In this document: positions 43,659-54,793 of the stretch, in pieces
Position numbering within the stretch: the stretch's first letter is position 1
Layout: each line of letters begins with the position of its first letter
NCBI GenBank assembly: GCA_024516155.1
Contig: JAJJXM010000003.1
Coordinates: forward strand, 248,001 to 312,000
Reading direction: 5' to 3'
Origin: Pyronema omphalodes
Lineage: Eukaryota; Ascomycota; Pezizomycetes; Pezizales; Pyronemataceae
Length of the DNA: 64,000 bases
Translations under genes and position numbers: made by a program
The notes under the pieces: generated by a model
Databases searched by the model: none
Seen by the model: the letters and a program-made list of their open reading frames with translations, nothing else
What the model was told of the DNA's origin: nothing

Positions 43659-43714
43659 GTTTCCCTCTCCGGATACTTTACTATTCATCATCATCCACCC
43701 CAAAAATAACGATC

Positions 43715-45425
43715 ATGACTTCCGCAAACCTCACCGCCAGTGAGGCGATTGGTTTTGTCTCACAGCTTGGTCTTTCCTCTAACGATATCTCCACAGTCTC
43801 GAAAGCTATCAATGAAGCTCCAACTGCTGCTTGTGCTGTTATTGGGATTTTGTTGATTTCTCTTTGTTTCCCGGATCGTACGTTGAAACCTGGAACAGAG
43901 GCTTATACCAAGAGTCAGCAGATTAATTGGTAACAAGACGTTTCCTTATTTCCTTATTCCGCAGGTTATGGTTGAATCCCAGAGGATAAAATGGAATTCT
44001 CCGAAGCTTGGGGTAAAAGAAGCTTCTAATAAAGTTTAACGCTAATACATTCTCAGGTCAACTCGCACATGGACACCTGCCGCTCTAATTTTCGTTCCCG
44101 AAACCCCTCAGGATGTCTCCACCGCCCTTAGGATAATCAACTTCTTCTCTATCCCCTTCTCAGTTCGTTCCGGCGGCCACACTCCATTCCCCGGTCCCGC
44201 ATCATCCGACGGTGGATTATTAATTTCCTTGGAGAAACTCACTCAGCTTTCAATCAGCGCTGACAAAAAAGTTGTCAGCGTCGGCCCCGGAAATAGATGG
44301 GTAGATGTGTACCAATATCTTGAACCTCACGGTAAATCAGCAGTCGGTGGTCGAGTCCCATCTGTCGGAGTTGGTGGTCTCTTAACCGGTGGTGGAATAT
44401 CATTTTACTCGACACGTTATGGAATGGCTTGTGATATGGTTCAGTCATATCAAGTTGTCCTATCCGATGGACGTATTGTAACAGCCTCAGCAACGGAGAA
44501 TAAGGATTTGTTTAAAGCGCTAAAAGGAGGAAGCAACAACTTTGGAATTGTGACTAACTTCAACCTCTTAACGGTGCCATCACCGAACGGAGTTTGGGGA
44601 GGAATCGCTTTATACACCCCTGACAAAATCCCGGCTCTCACAACGGCAATTGAGAACTATCAAAGGAAATATCAACTGGAGGATCCGGATGCGGCTATGA
44701 TTCAAAACTTCTTGTTTGCCAACGAGGGGAAATTGAAATTGTGGCATATGATGAAGTTTCATGCCACTACCGAAAATCCGGAGTCTTTGAGAGAGTGGAC
44801 GGAAATTGGGCCTATCAGTGATGATTCCAAACGGGGTAATCTAAGCACCATTGTAACGGATATGGCTGCGGATTATAAGGATATTCATGTCAGGTAAGCA
44901 ACCCCCGCAAATCATCGGAACAGCTCTAGAGGATTTGTTTCTAATGGCACTGCATTTTCTAGAAATGATCTACGCACTCTATCTATCGGCGTTTCTGCAG
45001 AACTATACCAAACCCTCGTGGCTCTATGCGAGAAACACTACTCGACAATTACCTCCGTCCCAGGAATGTCAGTATCACTAACCTTCCAACCCATGGCCGC
45101 ATCAACTGTCAGCAACGACGGTAACGTCTTGGGTACAAAGAAGGAAGCACAGACATGGTTAGAGCTGTGTACTTATTGGAACAACTCTTCAGATGATGAA
45201 CGAGTTATTGGAGTTGGACAGGCGTTTATTAAGGAAGCCACTGAAGAGGCAAAGAAGAGGGGGCTTTTGCATGACTTTTTGTATTTGAATGATGCTGCGA
45301 AGGGTCAACCGGTTATTCAGGGGTATGGAAAGAGGAATGTGGAGTTTTTGAAGGGCGTTAGTAGGAAGTATGATCCGAAACAGGTGTTTCAGAAGTTGAT
45401 TGGAGGGTTTAAGTTACCGGCGTAG
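43715..45425 (+). CDS. BBE-type FAD-linked oxidase
   Basis: Exons are 43715-43929, 44057-44893 and 44963-45425 (504 residues). It is a PCMH-type FAD domain: IFVPETPQDVSTALRI, the flavinylation motif VRSGGHTPFPG with its His, VGPGNRWVDVYQYL, and GGLLTGGGISFYSTRYGMACD. The substrate/BBE part includes GGSNNFGIVTNF, and the C-terminal BBE segment ends in RKYDPKQVFQKLIGGFKL. In berberine-bridge enzymes a second flavin bond comes from a Cys in a GRC-type loop; here that loop reads GGRVPSVG, so only the histidyl bond is expected. Such enzymes oxidise sugars, alcohols or alkaloid-like substrates with O2. There is no clear signal peptide, but residues 36-54 are hydrophobic (APTAACAVIGILLISLCFP). The first intron is 127 bp, longer than usual here. 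Confidence 0.88.
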
Positions 45426-46528
45426 AGGTAACTGGAAGGATGGGAATTGGGATGCTGGTATGGGATAGAAGTAATGGACTTGGAGTAAGGGTGCACAATA
45501 ATGTAGCATATTTTGGATACAAATGTCTGTAATTTTTCTTTGAAAGTTTCTTTGAATAGTAATAAGAATCATACGTTTCAAATCAAATTCTCTCCTAGCC
45601 CCTCATCGGCAATTTTTTTTTTAAAAAAAATAGAATATTTCTAATAAATAAATCCCCCACCAAATGATGACAAAATAACGCAGGAAAAACAAACAAACAA
45701 ATTCCATCAATCCAAACTATCTTACTCTTACCTCAAACCTTGAGGCATCAGTTTCCATAACCAACTCCACGTTCCATTACCTTTATCAAACTTCACATTC
45801 ATGCATGCAAGTGCAGCCATCCCAAAAGTGCTACTTTTGTTTACAAGCGCCATCTCATCGCTTTCCAATACCACTTCAACTGCGATACTTAGATTCTAAC
45901 CCTAACCCTGTTCTTTTTCTTTTTACCTGGTACGGAAAATGGCGTGGTTAATGATTTTTGCTGTGTGTAATGTGAGATTAGAGGGATGGCGGGAAATATG
46001 AGGGAGTGGAGACATACTGCGGATTGTGGGCTGTGGTGATGGGTGATCGGCAATAGTGGCCACGGATGGCGGAGATAATACAACGTAATTGTAGACAATA
46101 AAAGATCTCTTTGAGCCCGTGATTGCGAATCTTGTGTTGTAATAAATCTTGCGTTTTATTGTCTCTGGTGAAAAAATACATTATAACCCAATTGGATGAT
46201 GTATTGTGCGCACGGCAGCAGCTGGTAAATGCTAACGGGTGATTTATACGGTATTCGGATTATGAAGTCTTTCTTCTGCTAAAATGTGAAAACGAAAGCC
46301 ACCATGAATAAAAATCATTTGATTCAATAATTTAAGCGTCAAACATAGTCATAATTTTACCGAGTGAGAAAACATGAAAGCCGACAGCTACAAGCGAAGC
46401 ATCCCTGTTACTTCCACTAGCGTATTCACGTTGCAGCAACGCGGCTTAAAACTTTAAATCTCGAAATCTTCCCTGTCCCGCAACACGATATTCCGCGACA
46501 GCTCCAAAACGCAACCAATACCTCCAAA
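45426..46528. other. Intergenic region
   Basis: No gene is seen. An A/T homopolymer mix occurs at 45609-45630. Two telomere-like CCCTAA units occur at about 45898-45909; this is too short to mean a telomere. Confidence 0.6.
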
Positions 46529-47456
46529 ATGCCCAACAAGAAAGCGCGTGTGCGCAACCAAAACGCTACCTTTGTTGAGTTCGTAATATCCCAATATCCC
46601 TAATTTTCTTCCTGCGTATCACTTTGAATCGTTTCTGTTTCGCGCAACGAATAGCTAATGAATCCTACTCTACTTGAACAGTTTCGATATCGAACCTACC
46701 GCCCTTGCTAAAACTTCAAACCTTTCCGCAACTAAAGAGCGAAAACGCAAATCGAGAAAGCGCCGTTGGGAACAGGAAGATGATACCCCCAAAGCCTTTG
46801 TGCGGTTAATGAAGGGACCTGCACGGAACGGATTAGACAACGGCGACTCCGGAAATAAAAAGAAGAAAGCGAAGACTATTGCAGCTGAAGAGGCCGAGAA
46901 GGAGCGAAAAGCGGAACTAAAAATTCAACCCGGAGAGTCGTTACGAGAATTTGGAAAGCGTGTAGATGCGGCTATCCCAGTCGTCTTTCCCAGAGGTGAT
47001 GGAAGCAAGCCTTTGAAGGAAAAGAAAAAGAAGGAGAAGAAACAGAAGGAGGAGGTAGATCCTACCGTTGAACCGGAAGAGGGAGAGGAGGTGCATTCAG
47101 ATGATGACGATGAGCTCAAGGAGCAACTGAGAGAGGCGGAAGCAAATTTCCAGGCCGCCAAGAGGGTACGAAATGGTGGAAGGGCGAAGGATGAGGAGGA
47201 TATTTGGGCAGGATTGGAGAAGAAGAGAGAGAAAATTGCGTTTGGAGATGTTGCGCATGCTCCACCAGTACTCAAGAAACCCAAGGCACTGCTATATGTC
47301 GGTGGTTCGAAGGCATTGGTAGATGTGGAGGGTATCCCCAGGAAGTCTGGATCTTTGGCGAAGAGAGAAGAGTTGGCAGGTGAGCGAAGGAATTTGATTG
47401 AGCAGTACAGAGAGATGATGGCGGCGAAGAGAGGACCAGAAAATACGCTTAACTAG
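46529..47456 (+). CDS. Lys-rich, probably nuclear/nucleolar protein
   Basis: Exons are 46529-46578 and 46682-47456 (274 residues); the donor is GTTCGT, the same type as in the HNH gene. Using the nearby GTAATA donor would break the frame. The protein is very rich in Lys/Glu with several basic clusters (RKRKSRKRR, KKKKAK, KEKKKKEKK) that look like nuclear or nucleolar signals. A conserved-looking core reads DDTPKAFVRLM (about 44-54) and LKIQPGESLREFGKRVDAAIPV (about 90-111), followed by an acidic stretch and a charged coiled-coil segment (about 150-200). The N-terminus MPNKKARVRNQN is also basic. It resembles small ribosome-biogenesis/CCDC137-like proteins in composition, but I cannot name the family. 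No enzymatic motif is seen. Confidence 0.78.
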
Positions 47457-47646
47457 TGGACGCAACCTGGACGGGATAGCCAGGCAATAGCTAGGTCATA
47501 ATTCGATAGGAAGTTGACATGAACCATCGTTTCATGGGCATCGTAGCTTTGTGTCGCTCAATGAGTTTAGGCACAGGCTTCACAATAAAATTAGATGATG
47601 CATTGTCAAACGACTTTGATTTCCATAGCTCTCTTGGTATAAAAAT

Positions 47647-48044
47647 TCATATGATAACCTCCCCATGTCCCTTAAGATCTTTTGCTCCATGCGTCTGATT
47701 AAACGCCTCCTCTTCACGCTGTGTCACACGTCCTTTCCCCTTTGAATAGGTCTCATACTCCGGCGCAGCCTAAGCATCATCATCATCATTAGTCTTATGT
47801 TATGCTTATTACCATAGAAATGAACCCTCACCGTCTCTCCTTTCACCATGTCATCGAGGTTTTTACTACTCACTTCCTGAGTGAGTGCATCTTTCCCCTG
47901 GCCCTGTGTGGGTCTTGTCTCGTCTGCTCCCTTGGATGCAGGGCCGTCATTAATTATTCTCGTACTTCTCTCTTTACCCATTCCTGCTCGACGGACAGTG
48001 GAAGAAAAGAGACGAATAGTATTATATTGTAGTCGGATAGGCAT
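47647..48044 (-). CDS. Small, probably mitochondrial protein
   Basis: Exons are 48044-47832 and 47769-47647 (111 residues), split by a 62-bp intron (GTGAGG...CTTAG) with a GAT/ATG microsatellite inside. The N-terminus MPIRLQYNTIRLFSSTVRRAG is basic and hydroxylated, with an RLFSST cleavage-like site, typical of fungal mitochondrial presequences. The rest is charged and soluble and ends HGAKDLKGHGEVII. I do not recognise the family. It is transcribed away from the next gene (48861, +), leaving an 816-bp divergent promoter. Confidence 0.7.
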
Positions 48045-48860
48045 TTTGTACTGATCTTTGATGAAGTTTTGGAACAATTCAGGCGGGGCATGTATGCAAA
48101 TATATGCGCAGAATCACGGAAGGCGCGGATTTGCCACTTCATGCGCCATGAACGCTCGGTTAATGGGAAGAAAGAAACATAATCAAGATCAGCTCGAAGA
48201 GTGATGGAATATGATTCTTCAACCAGTTGAACATGGTGCCTGAAAATTCGCCTCCTGATATGCAGATTATCCCGTTTACCTTATTTATCGAAGTCCTAAT
48301 TAGTTTTCTTGTGCGATGGCCTATTCTGTTCCGTTCGCCGTTGGGGTTCAGTGCGTTCTAACCCCTTGCTATATCCCTATTCCAACTTTAACCTCAAAAT
48401 TGCAAGAAACCATCAAAACAAATCAAAATCTACACCACTCCATACGGAACAGAAGACAAAGTTGGAATTGGTATTGCATTGGCTTAATTTCATCCAATAT
48501 GAAGCACAGAATCGTTCAATGCCTTTGCATTACGCTGTTCCATAATCCAGTTTCCCCGTCTGGGCGCTGACGTCATTCACCAATCTTCTTGATCCTTTAC
48601 ACACAAATATTGACGAAACCCTACCATACCTTGGAACCGAGCCCTTACACTGTAACAGAATCCCCGGGATCACCAGGATTCCCAAGGATCCTCAAACGCG
48701 ACACCGCGTTAATCCCCGTTCTCGCCGCTTCGGATCGCCTTGGAACCGACCGCCTTGCCGATGACGCAACTGCTCTGCCCGCACATAAAACATCGACTCC
48801 GCGCTCACATAGTCAATACACACAAACCGAAGAACTGCATTACAATATCAAATAACAATC
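48045..48860. other. Divergent promoter region
   Basis: Shared upstream DNA of a minus-strand and a plus-strand small gene. Frames at 48309-48570 and 48589-48855 overlap several alternative frames and lack support. A TATA-like ACATAAAAC lies about 75 bp before ATG 48861. Confidence 0.5.
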
Positions 48861-49317
48861 ATGGACTACATTAAGAACCTCGCCGGCGGTAACGCACAGA
48901 AGAATCCTGAGCAGGCTCAGCAAACCCAGCAGACTCAGCAGAGTTCGTCTGGTGGTGGTTTAATGGGCAGTATCAACAGTGCTCTTGGAGGTGGCCCGAA
49001 GAGTGAAGCTAAGGAGGATCACCTTGATAAGGGTAATTAATCATTCCTTTATACTACCCGCGTATGTGTTTTATGAATGTGGCTGATTGTAGTTCGTTCA
49101 AATATAGGAATCGATTTTGTTCAAGAGAAGTTCCTTGGACAGGGTCCCCAGAACAACGAGAGTGCTATTGAGCAAGCTAAAGATGAGCAGATCAGCGACT
49201 GTAAGTCCCATAATGGACCCGATAAGTTTGGGACATTTTTATCTAACAGAAGAGATAGTTATTCGTAACCAGTACAAGGGACAGACTGGAAAGGACTTTC
49301 CTGTTGCCGATAAATAA
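48861..49317 (+). CDS. Small Gln/Gly-rich hydrophilic protein
   Basis: Exons are 48861-49032, 49108-49200 and 49259-49317 (107 residues), with phases consistent across two short introns. The N-terminal half is low-complexity (QQTQQTQQSSSGGG). The C-terminal half contains GIDFVQEKFLGQG and ends YKGQTGKDFPVADK. That pattern is reminiscent of small, abundant, stress- or conidiation-associated fungal proteins with repeated short exons, which bind no known ligand. No signal peptide or membrane segment is present. The family name is not known to me; the gene structure is convincing. Confidence 0.78.
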
Positions 49318-50663
49318 ACGGCCTATATCAGATTGTGGAGAAGGGAATGCATTCATGAAGGATATCACACATAGTTCGGCGTTTTGAATTTAAATAATAT
49401 GAATTGAAATCGATATTTGTCGATCTGAAATTGGGGATCCGTGATCTGAAGCTTCGCAGTTAACAGAGTGTCTCTACATAGAAGTTGTGTTGTGATCTCT
49501 TTTTAGACGCCAATTTTAATATGCTCCAGTAAACTCCATAAGCAAGGTGCATTGTCATCATTGAGGTCCCGGATAATTAAGATACGGGCTAGAACACTGA
49601 TGGGAAATCAGCCCGGAGCTAGACAAATCTACTGGGTTTACCGATTCACCGGATCATCGACAAGGTCCTCATCTTTGTCATCACATCAGCCATCCCATTC
49701 GGACATCAGTTGCACCGTAAATCCGAAGTCATATTCCAACTTCAAAATATCTGAAATCACATCCCGCATGGATTGATTTACTGTATATATCCCAAGTACA
49801 TCGTAGGAAACCGTAGGATAGAAGCAATGATCATCTCGTATAACTATACTCACTGACGGTATCACAAGTTCTAAACTCAAAGTTCATGGCTTCGTAACTT
49901 CTGCCATGAACTTTGTACTGTTGTAACCTGGGGCAAAATATCTGGTGGCTGAACCATCCAGGCTGAAACTAACTGTAGATAGACTGACAAGGGGGGCGGC
50001 TCCACATTTACCCCACACACCACTATTATGGTGCCCGCCGCTAGTTATCAACCTACGCGTACATATGTTGCAGTTGCACCATATGATGGTCATACATCAC
50101 CCCAAAACCTTGAGTCTGTAGATATACTTCGGTTCAACAAATGCAAGCTACTATTATTGCTGCTACACATACTTCCATGGTTCAATTGGTATGGATTACA
50201 CCTAGCTAGACAGTATTCAGCAGCTCAATTACCGGCTCTAAGCTTAGCAAACAAGGCATTTAAGCCTATCATTCGTATTAGAAGCTTTATGGGATTCATA
50301 TCCATGAATATTTCAATGCCCCAATTACTTCTCTTGGAACTCGTCCTACACTTGATAATGAGGCCAATCCTTTACATGCTCACATCCGACGTTTCGGATG
50401 ACAACCAGGGAGTATGGAAGAAACAGTCACACGCTCCATAAGCCCCTGTTCTGGTAATAGACTTTCGGGTATCACCATAACGGAATCCTGATTGACTTCC
50501 CCGATTCGTATACCCCACCTTCCCCGCCATGGGGATCTCCTGAATAGACAGAACCTTATCGATACCGCCTTAACATCGCCCTGATATCGCCCTACAGATA
50601 TCGCCCTACATAAAGCACCTCGAATCCAGGTACCTAGAATCGAATCGCAGATCATCAAACATC
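49318..50663. other. Intergenic region
   Basis: No supported gene. A 137-residue ATG frame at 50028-50441 (+) contains two hydrophobic stretches but no domain and poor codon structure. The right end holds the repeat/TATA promoter element of the monooxygenase. Confidence 0.5.
50575..50615 (+). promoter_or_regulatory. Triple ATCGCCCT repeat plus TATA-like element
   Basis: ATCGCCCT occurs at 50575-50582, 50586-50593 and 50600-50607 (start-to-start steps of 11 and 14 bp), directly followed by CATAAAG at 50609-50615. The cluster ends about 50 bp before the monooxygenase ATG at 50664. Confidence 0.45.
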
Positions 50664-52641
50664 ATGGCACCCGCTCATTCCCCCACACCCGCGGCTATCC
50701 CCGCCCCCCGCCCTGCTCCTTCAGACCCCGATCCAATCCTCGAATCCTGGCTTTCGTCTCTCAACACCGCTCTTCAAACCTCCCCAATCCCATCTTTAGA
50801 CTCCCTATTTCTCCCCAATAGCTACTGGCGTGACCATCTCTGTCTCTCCTGGGATTTCATCACCTCCCATGGCCCAGCTAAAATCCAATCTCTTCTCTCA
50901 TCCCAACAAATTCAAAGCATTACGCTATCCGATAATCACATCCCTGATGTTTCCCCCGTTGACTTCGAGGGAACTGTTCCCTGTGTCTTTGCGTTCGTGG
51001 ATATCAAGACTATCCATGGAACTGGACAGGGTATTGTTCGGTTGTTGGAGGATATCGAGGAGGGAAAAGGACGGTGGAAGGCTTATACGGTTTACTCGGC
51101 GTTGATGGAACTGGATGCTTCCCCGGAGCGTGTGGGTAAGAAGAGACCAGCGGGGGTTCAGCATGGTGCAGATAGAGGACGGAGGAATTGGAGGGAAAGG
51201 AGAGAGGAGGAGAAGGAGTTTAAGAATAGTGAGCCAGTGGTGTTGATTGTTGGAGCTGGACAAGGAGGTTTGGTGTTGGCGGCGAGATTGAAGATGATGG
51301 GAATTGAGGCGTTAGTAGTGGATAGAAATAAGCGCGTGGGCGATAATTGGAGGAAGAGATATCATCAACTTGGTAAGTTTACCTAGCCTCGCTGTGATCC
51401 CCTATGCTTCGCTGGAACTCGCTTCGTCAGGTAGCTAAACTAACGGAAAATAGTGCTACATGACCCGGTACAATACGATCACATGCCGTATTTGAATTTC
51501 CCCTCAGGATGGCCTACATTCACACCCAAAGACAAACTTGCCGATTGGTTTGAGTTCTATGCATCAGCTCTAGAATTAAATGTCTGGACTGAATCCAGTA
51601 TCTCAGCTTCCGAATTTGACGAGAAGACTGGATCATGGAATGTCACTATCACCCGCCAGGGGCCGTCTAACCCAGAAACTCGCCAGCTGAAACCCCGTCA
51701 CATAGTCTTAGCTACCGGCCACTCCGGAGAACCAAATATGCCCGACATTGATCTTTCCCCCTTCAAAGGCGACTTCATAGGCCATTCTTCTTCCTTCCCC
51801 GGGGCGAGGCCAGATGGAAAGGGTAGAAAAGCAGTAGTTGTCGGCTGCTGTAATTCAGGTCATGATATTGCACAGGATTATTATGAGAAGGGATATGATG
51901 TAACCATTCTACAACGTAGCAGCACCTATGTTATGACCTCTGAGAACGGGTTGGGAGTATTACTTGCCGGTCTCTACGACGAAGACGGGGTAAGCATAGC
52001 AAATAATTCCTTTTATCATTATCCAACCCAAGAAATTGCTAACGAAGATAATGAATCTACAGCCCCCAGTCCACGATGCAGACCTCATCTTCATGTCTAA
52101 CCCTATCCCATTGTTCAAACGCAACCAAATTAAAGTCACCGAAGAAATCGCCCGTCGCGATGCAGACATTATCAACGGTCTCTCCTCCTGCGGCTTTGTC
52201 CAAGACACGGGTCCCGATGACTCCGGCTTCTTCATGAAGTACCTTGAGCGTGGTGGAGGCTACTACCTTGACGTTGGGGCCTCAGCTCTGATTGCAAATG
52301 GATCCATCAAGCTTAAGAGAATTAATCAGCTCGTTAAATTGCTTCCTAATGGAATTCAGTTCGACGAAGAATCAGGAATGCTTGAGGCTGATGAGATTGT
52401 TTTTGCAACCGGGTATGCGAATATGACAACGACGGCAAAGAAGATTTTGGGGGAGAAGGTAATGGAGGGGGTTGAGGATGTGTGGGGCATTGATAAAGAT
52501 ACTTTGGAGATTAGAGGAATGTGGAAAGAGGTTAGAAAGGGACTTTGGTTTATGGGTGGAAACTTGGCGCTGACGAGATGGTTTTCGAGGATGTTGGCAT
52601 TGGGAATTGCGGCGAAAGAGGGGGGATTGGCGAAGGCGTAG
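50664..52641 (+). CDS. FAD-dependent (FMO-like) monooxygenase
   Basis: Exons are 50664-51372, 51454-51989 and 52063-52641 (607 residues); both introns have CTAAC-type branch sites. The N-terminal 170 residues form an NTF2/SnoaL-like extension (PDPILESWLSSLNTAL, VFAFVDIKTIHGTGQGIVRLLE, WKAYTVYSALMEL). The first Rossmann motif VVLIVGAGQGGLVLAARL (about 194-211) binds FAD. The FMO-type signature FKGDFIGHSSSF follows, then the second Rossmann motif AVVVGCCNSGHDIA for NADPH, where the usual first Gly-x-Gly is replaced by Gly-Cys-Cys. The late ATG motif FATGYANM closes the fold. Related fungal enzymes hydroxylate or Baeyer-Villiger-oxidise small molecules, and a YUCCA-like role cannot be excluded. 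The substrate is unknown; no cluster partner is adjacent. Confidence 0.92.
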
Positions 52642-54793
52642 ACTGAAGCCGCATAGGATGGAAGGAGACTACTTACGGAGCGGCTTGGTGCGAGATATGA
52701 ACTGAGGCGGTAAAGATAGAGCTGGTAACCCTATCGAACCCGGGAATGAGTTATGACTAGACAGGTGTAACGAGTAGATGCGATGAATTCAAATAATTTT
52801 TATCGTTCTTTTTTTTCGAAAACAAACATGCTTTAAAGTTCAGGTCGATATCATAATTCCAACTACTGTTCCCAGACTTTTAACAATAACCATGGACGTG
52901 AAATCACCTACAGATCGAAACACAGAGCGCTTGCATAGAGTAGTTCTACTGAATTCCCGGAAGCCTCGAATTCCAGCCATCTTCCGTCCCTGTCTTTGCC
53001 CTTAGGCTTCGTTTCGAAATCGCCAAGTTATACGTTTCTCGAAAACATCCTATAGTAAGACCGCAATATTCATTGCCAATAATCCAATGACAAAACGATA
53101 TGTGTTTAGCCAATAAAATGATATGTTAAACGCAATATACACCGAGAACCGCCGAAGACAACCATTCACTTTCACTATTTACAAGATTTAGATCACTTTT
53201 TGGGAACGAAGCCGTCAAACCGGTACCATATATATTAAATATATTACACTATTGGTAGTAGTACATTTCTGGACGTCAATAGCCCACAATCCTCCGATCC
53301 TCAAGCGCAACCATATAACCCAATCCCCGGATGCGATACCTCCTCTCAAACCGCGCAATGTATCATCACCGAAAATCTCCCACTTAAATCCATCATTTCA
53401 ACCGCGTATGCAAACTATGATTCACATCCGCCGTCACAAACCGCTTCATATGAGGCCTCTCTCTGTTAGTGTAAAGCTTCCGGTTTCAACATTCCATAGC
53501 GGGCCACTCCGGAACTCTGGAACTCTGGATACAGTATATAATAACAAAACCTCACCTGTTTTTCCGACGGCGTTACCGCATCCGATTGTATCATTGTACC
53601 AGTGAAGTATCGGCTAGTATACTACCTATGTACCTACCAAGTCACCGGATAAATTCATAGCTTATGTATACATAGTAAAGATACATCTATATGTAGCTAG
53701 ATCTATGACTAATCAGTTCTTATTGCACAAAAAAGAGGTCTTAACAGATCTTCGGGGGGTAATGATCAGGTGAGGTTGGTATGGTTAACATTTCTCTATT
53801 GAAGAAAATATAGAGAGTTTATAGAGACGGAATCGAGAAGTATAGAGATGAAATGAAATAAAAGGGTGAGCTTTATTTGATTATATATCACCATAGAACG
53901 AATACAAGCGACCGTTAAGCTAAGTGAAATCTATCAACTCGAGCTGCGAAGAAATATGCTCAAAGTACGCTAAAGAATATAGCCATAAGACGTTGTCTCC
54001 GAAGCGAAGTTACCGAAGAATCCCGTTTACTCAGCCCCCAACGGCGGATGTAAACGGATGTTTCTAGCTAGTATCTGCATGCATGAGCGGTCACAAGCAG
54101 TACAATATCCCAGCAAAAAATTTCCGAATGGTGGTAGTTAAGTCCGAGACCGTTCTGGAGGGGAGGGGCTGCATCAAAACGACGTCGGTGGCGCGTTTTT
54201 TTTTTGTGCTCCGGTATTAATCGTCATTGTTGAAACCCTGGAGTATGTAGGACTGAATGTAAAATGATACTTACCTTTTTCGCGATATTTGAAAATACAA
54301 GTATAAGTACTCATTTGATGGTGGCGCACAGAGAAGAATTGTTTTTTGAATCATTATGGCGAATAGCACAAAATATGTCCATAGCACGTTGTTTCATATC
54401 GTGACTTCCCATCATCCCACCTTCCTCCAAGAATTGCAAATCCCACAAAAAAACTCCAAAGAAATGACCAAACTCCAATCCAACCAAAATAAATCACAAA
54501 TCGGTTCGTAGTACATTCGTTTAGAAGGAAAATAGCCGCAAGAAAACTCAAGAGATATGTAACAGGATAGAGAAAAAAGAAAATACTCCGTAACATGAGG
54601 TTCAAAATGACACAAAGAAATAAAAAGTAAAGGACTAGACATGTACCCAAACAAGATAGAGAAGAAGTAATCTCAAAAACCCACCTATGCTCAAAAATGA
54701 CGAAAAATCAGAAGAAAACTAAGAAATCCTTACCCGTAAAACATGGTATACAGCCGAAGAAACCATCCAAAGTTTTATTTTTTACCCTGAAAT
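52642..54793. other. Intergenic region
   Basis: About 2.1 kb between convergent 3' ends. AT-rich frames at 54354-54654 (-) encode hydrophobic Phe/Leu/Tyr-rich peptides typical of AT-rich non-coding sequence. No gene, RNA or repeat is recognised. Confidence 0.6.

Larger units (their letters stand above)
41964..43714. other. Intergenic region with diverged direct repeat
   Basis: No gene is seen in 1.75 kb. It contains the direct-repeat pair at 43161-43448 and a TATA/dyad element before the oxidase gene. The rest is AT-rich. Confidence 0.6.

Noticed and set aside
45898..45909. CCCTAA-like units, considered as a telomere-associated repeat
   Set aside because: Only two units are present; this happens by chance in AT-rich DNA.
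50028..50441. 137-residue frame with hydrophobic stretches
   Set aside because: No domain, no intron structure, and it lies in the promoter side of the monooxygenase; hydrophobicity is expected from AT-rich DNA.
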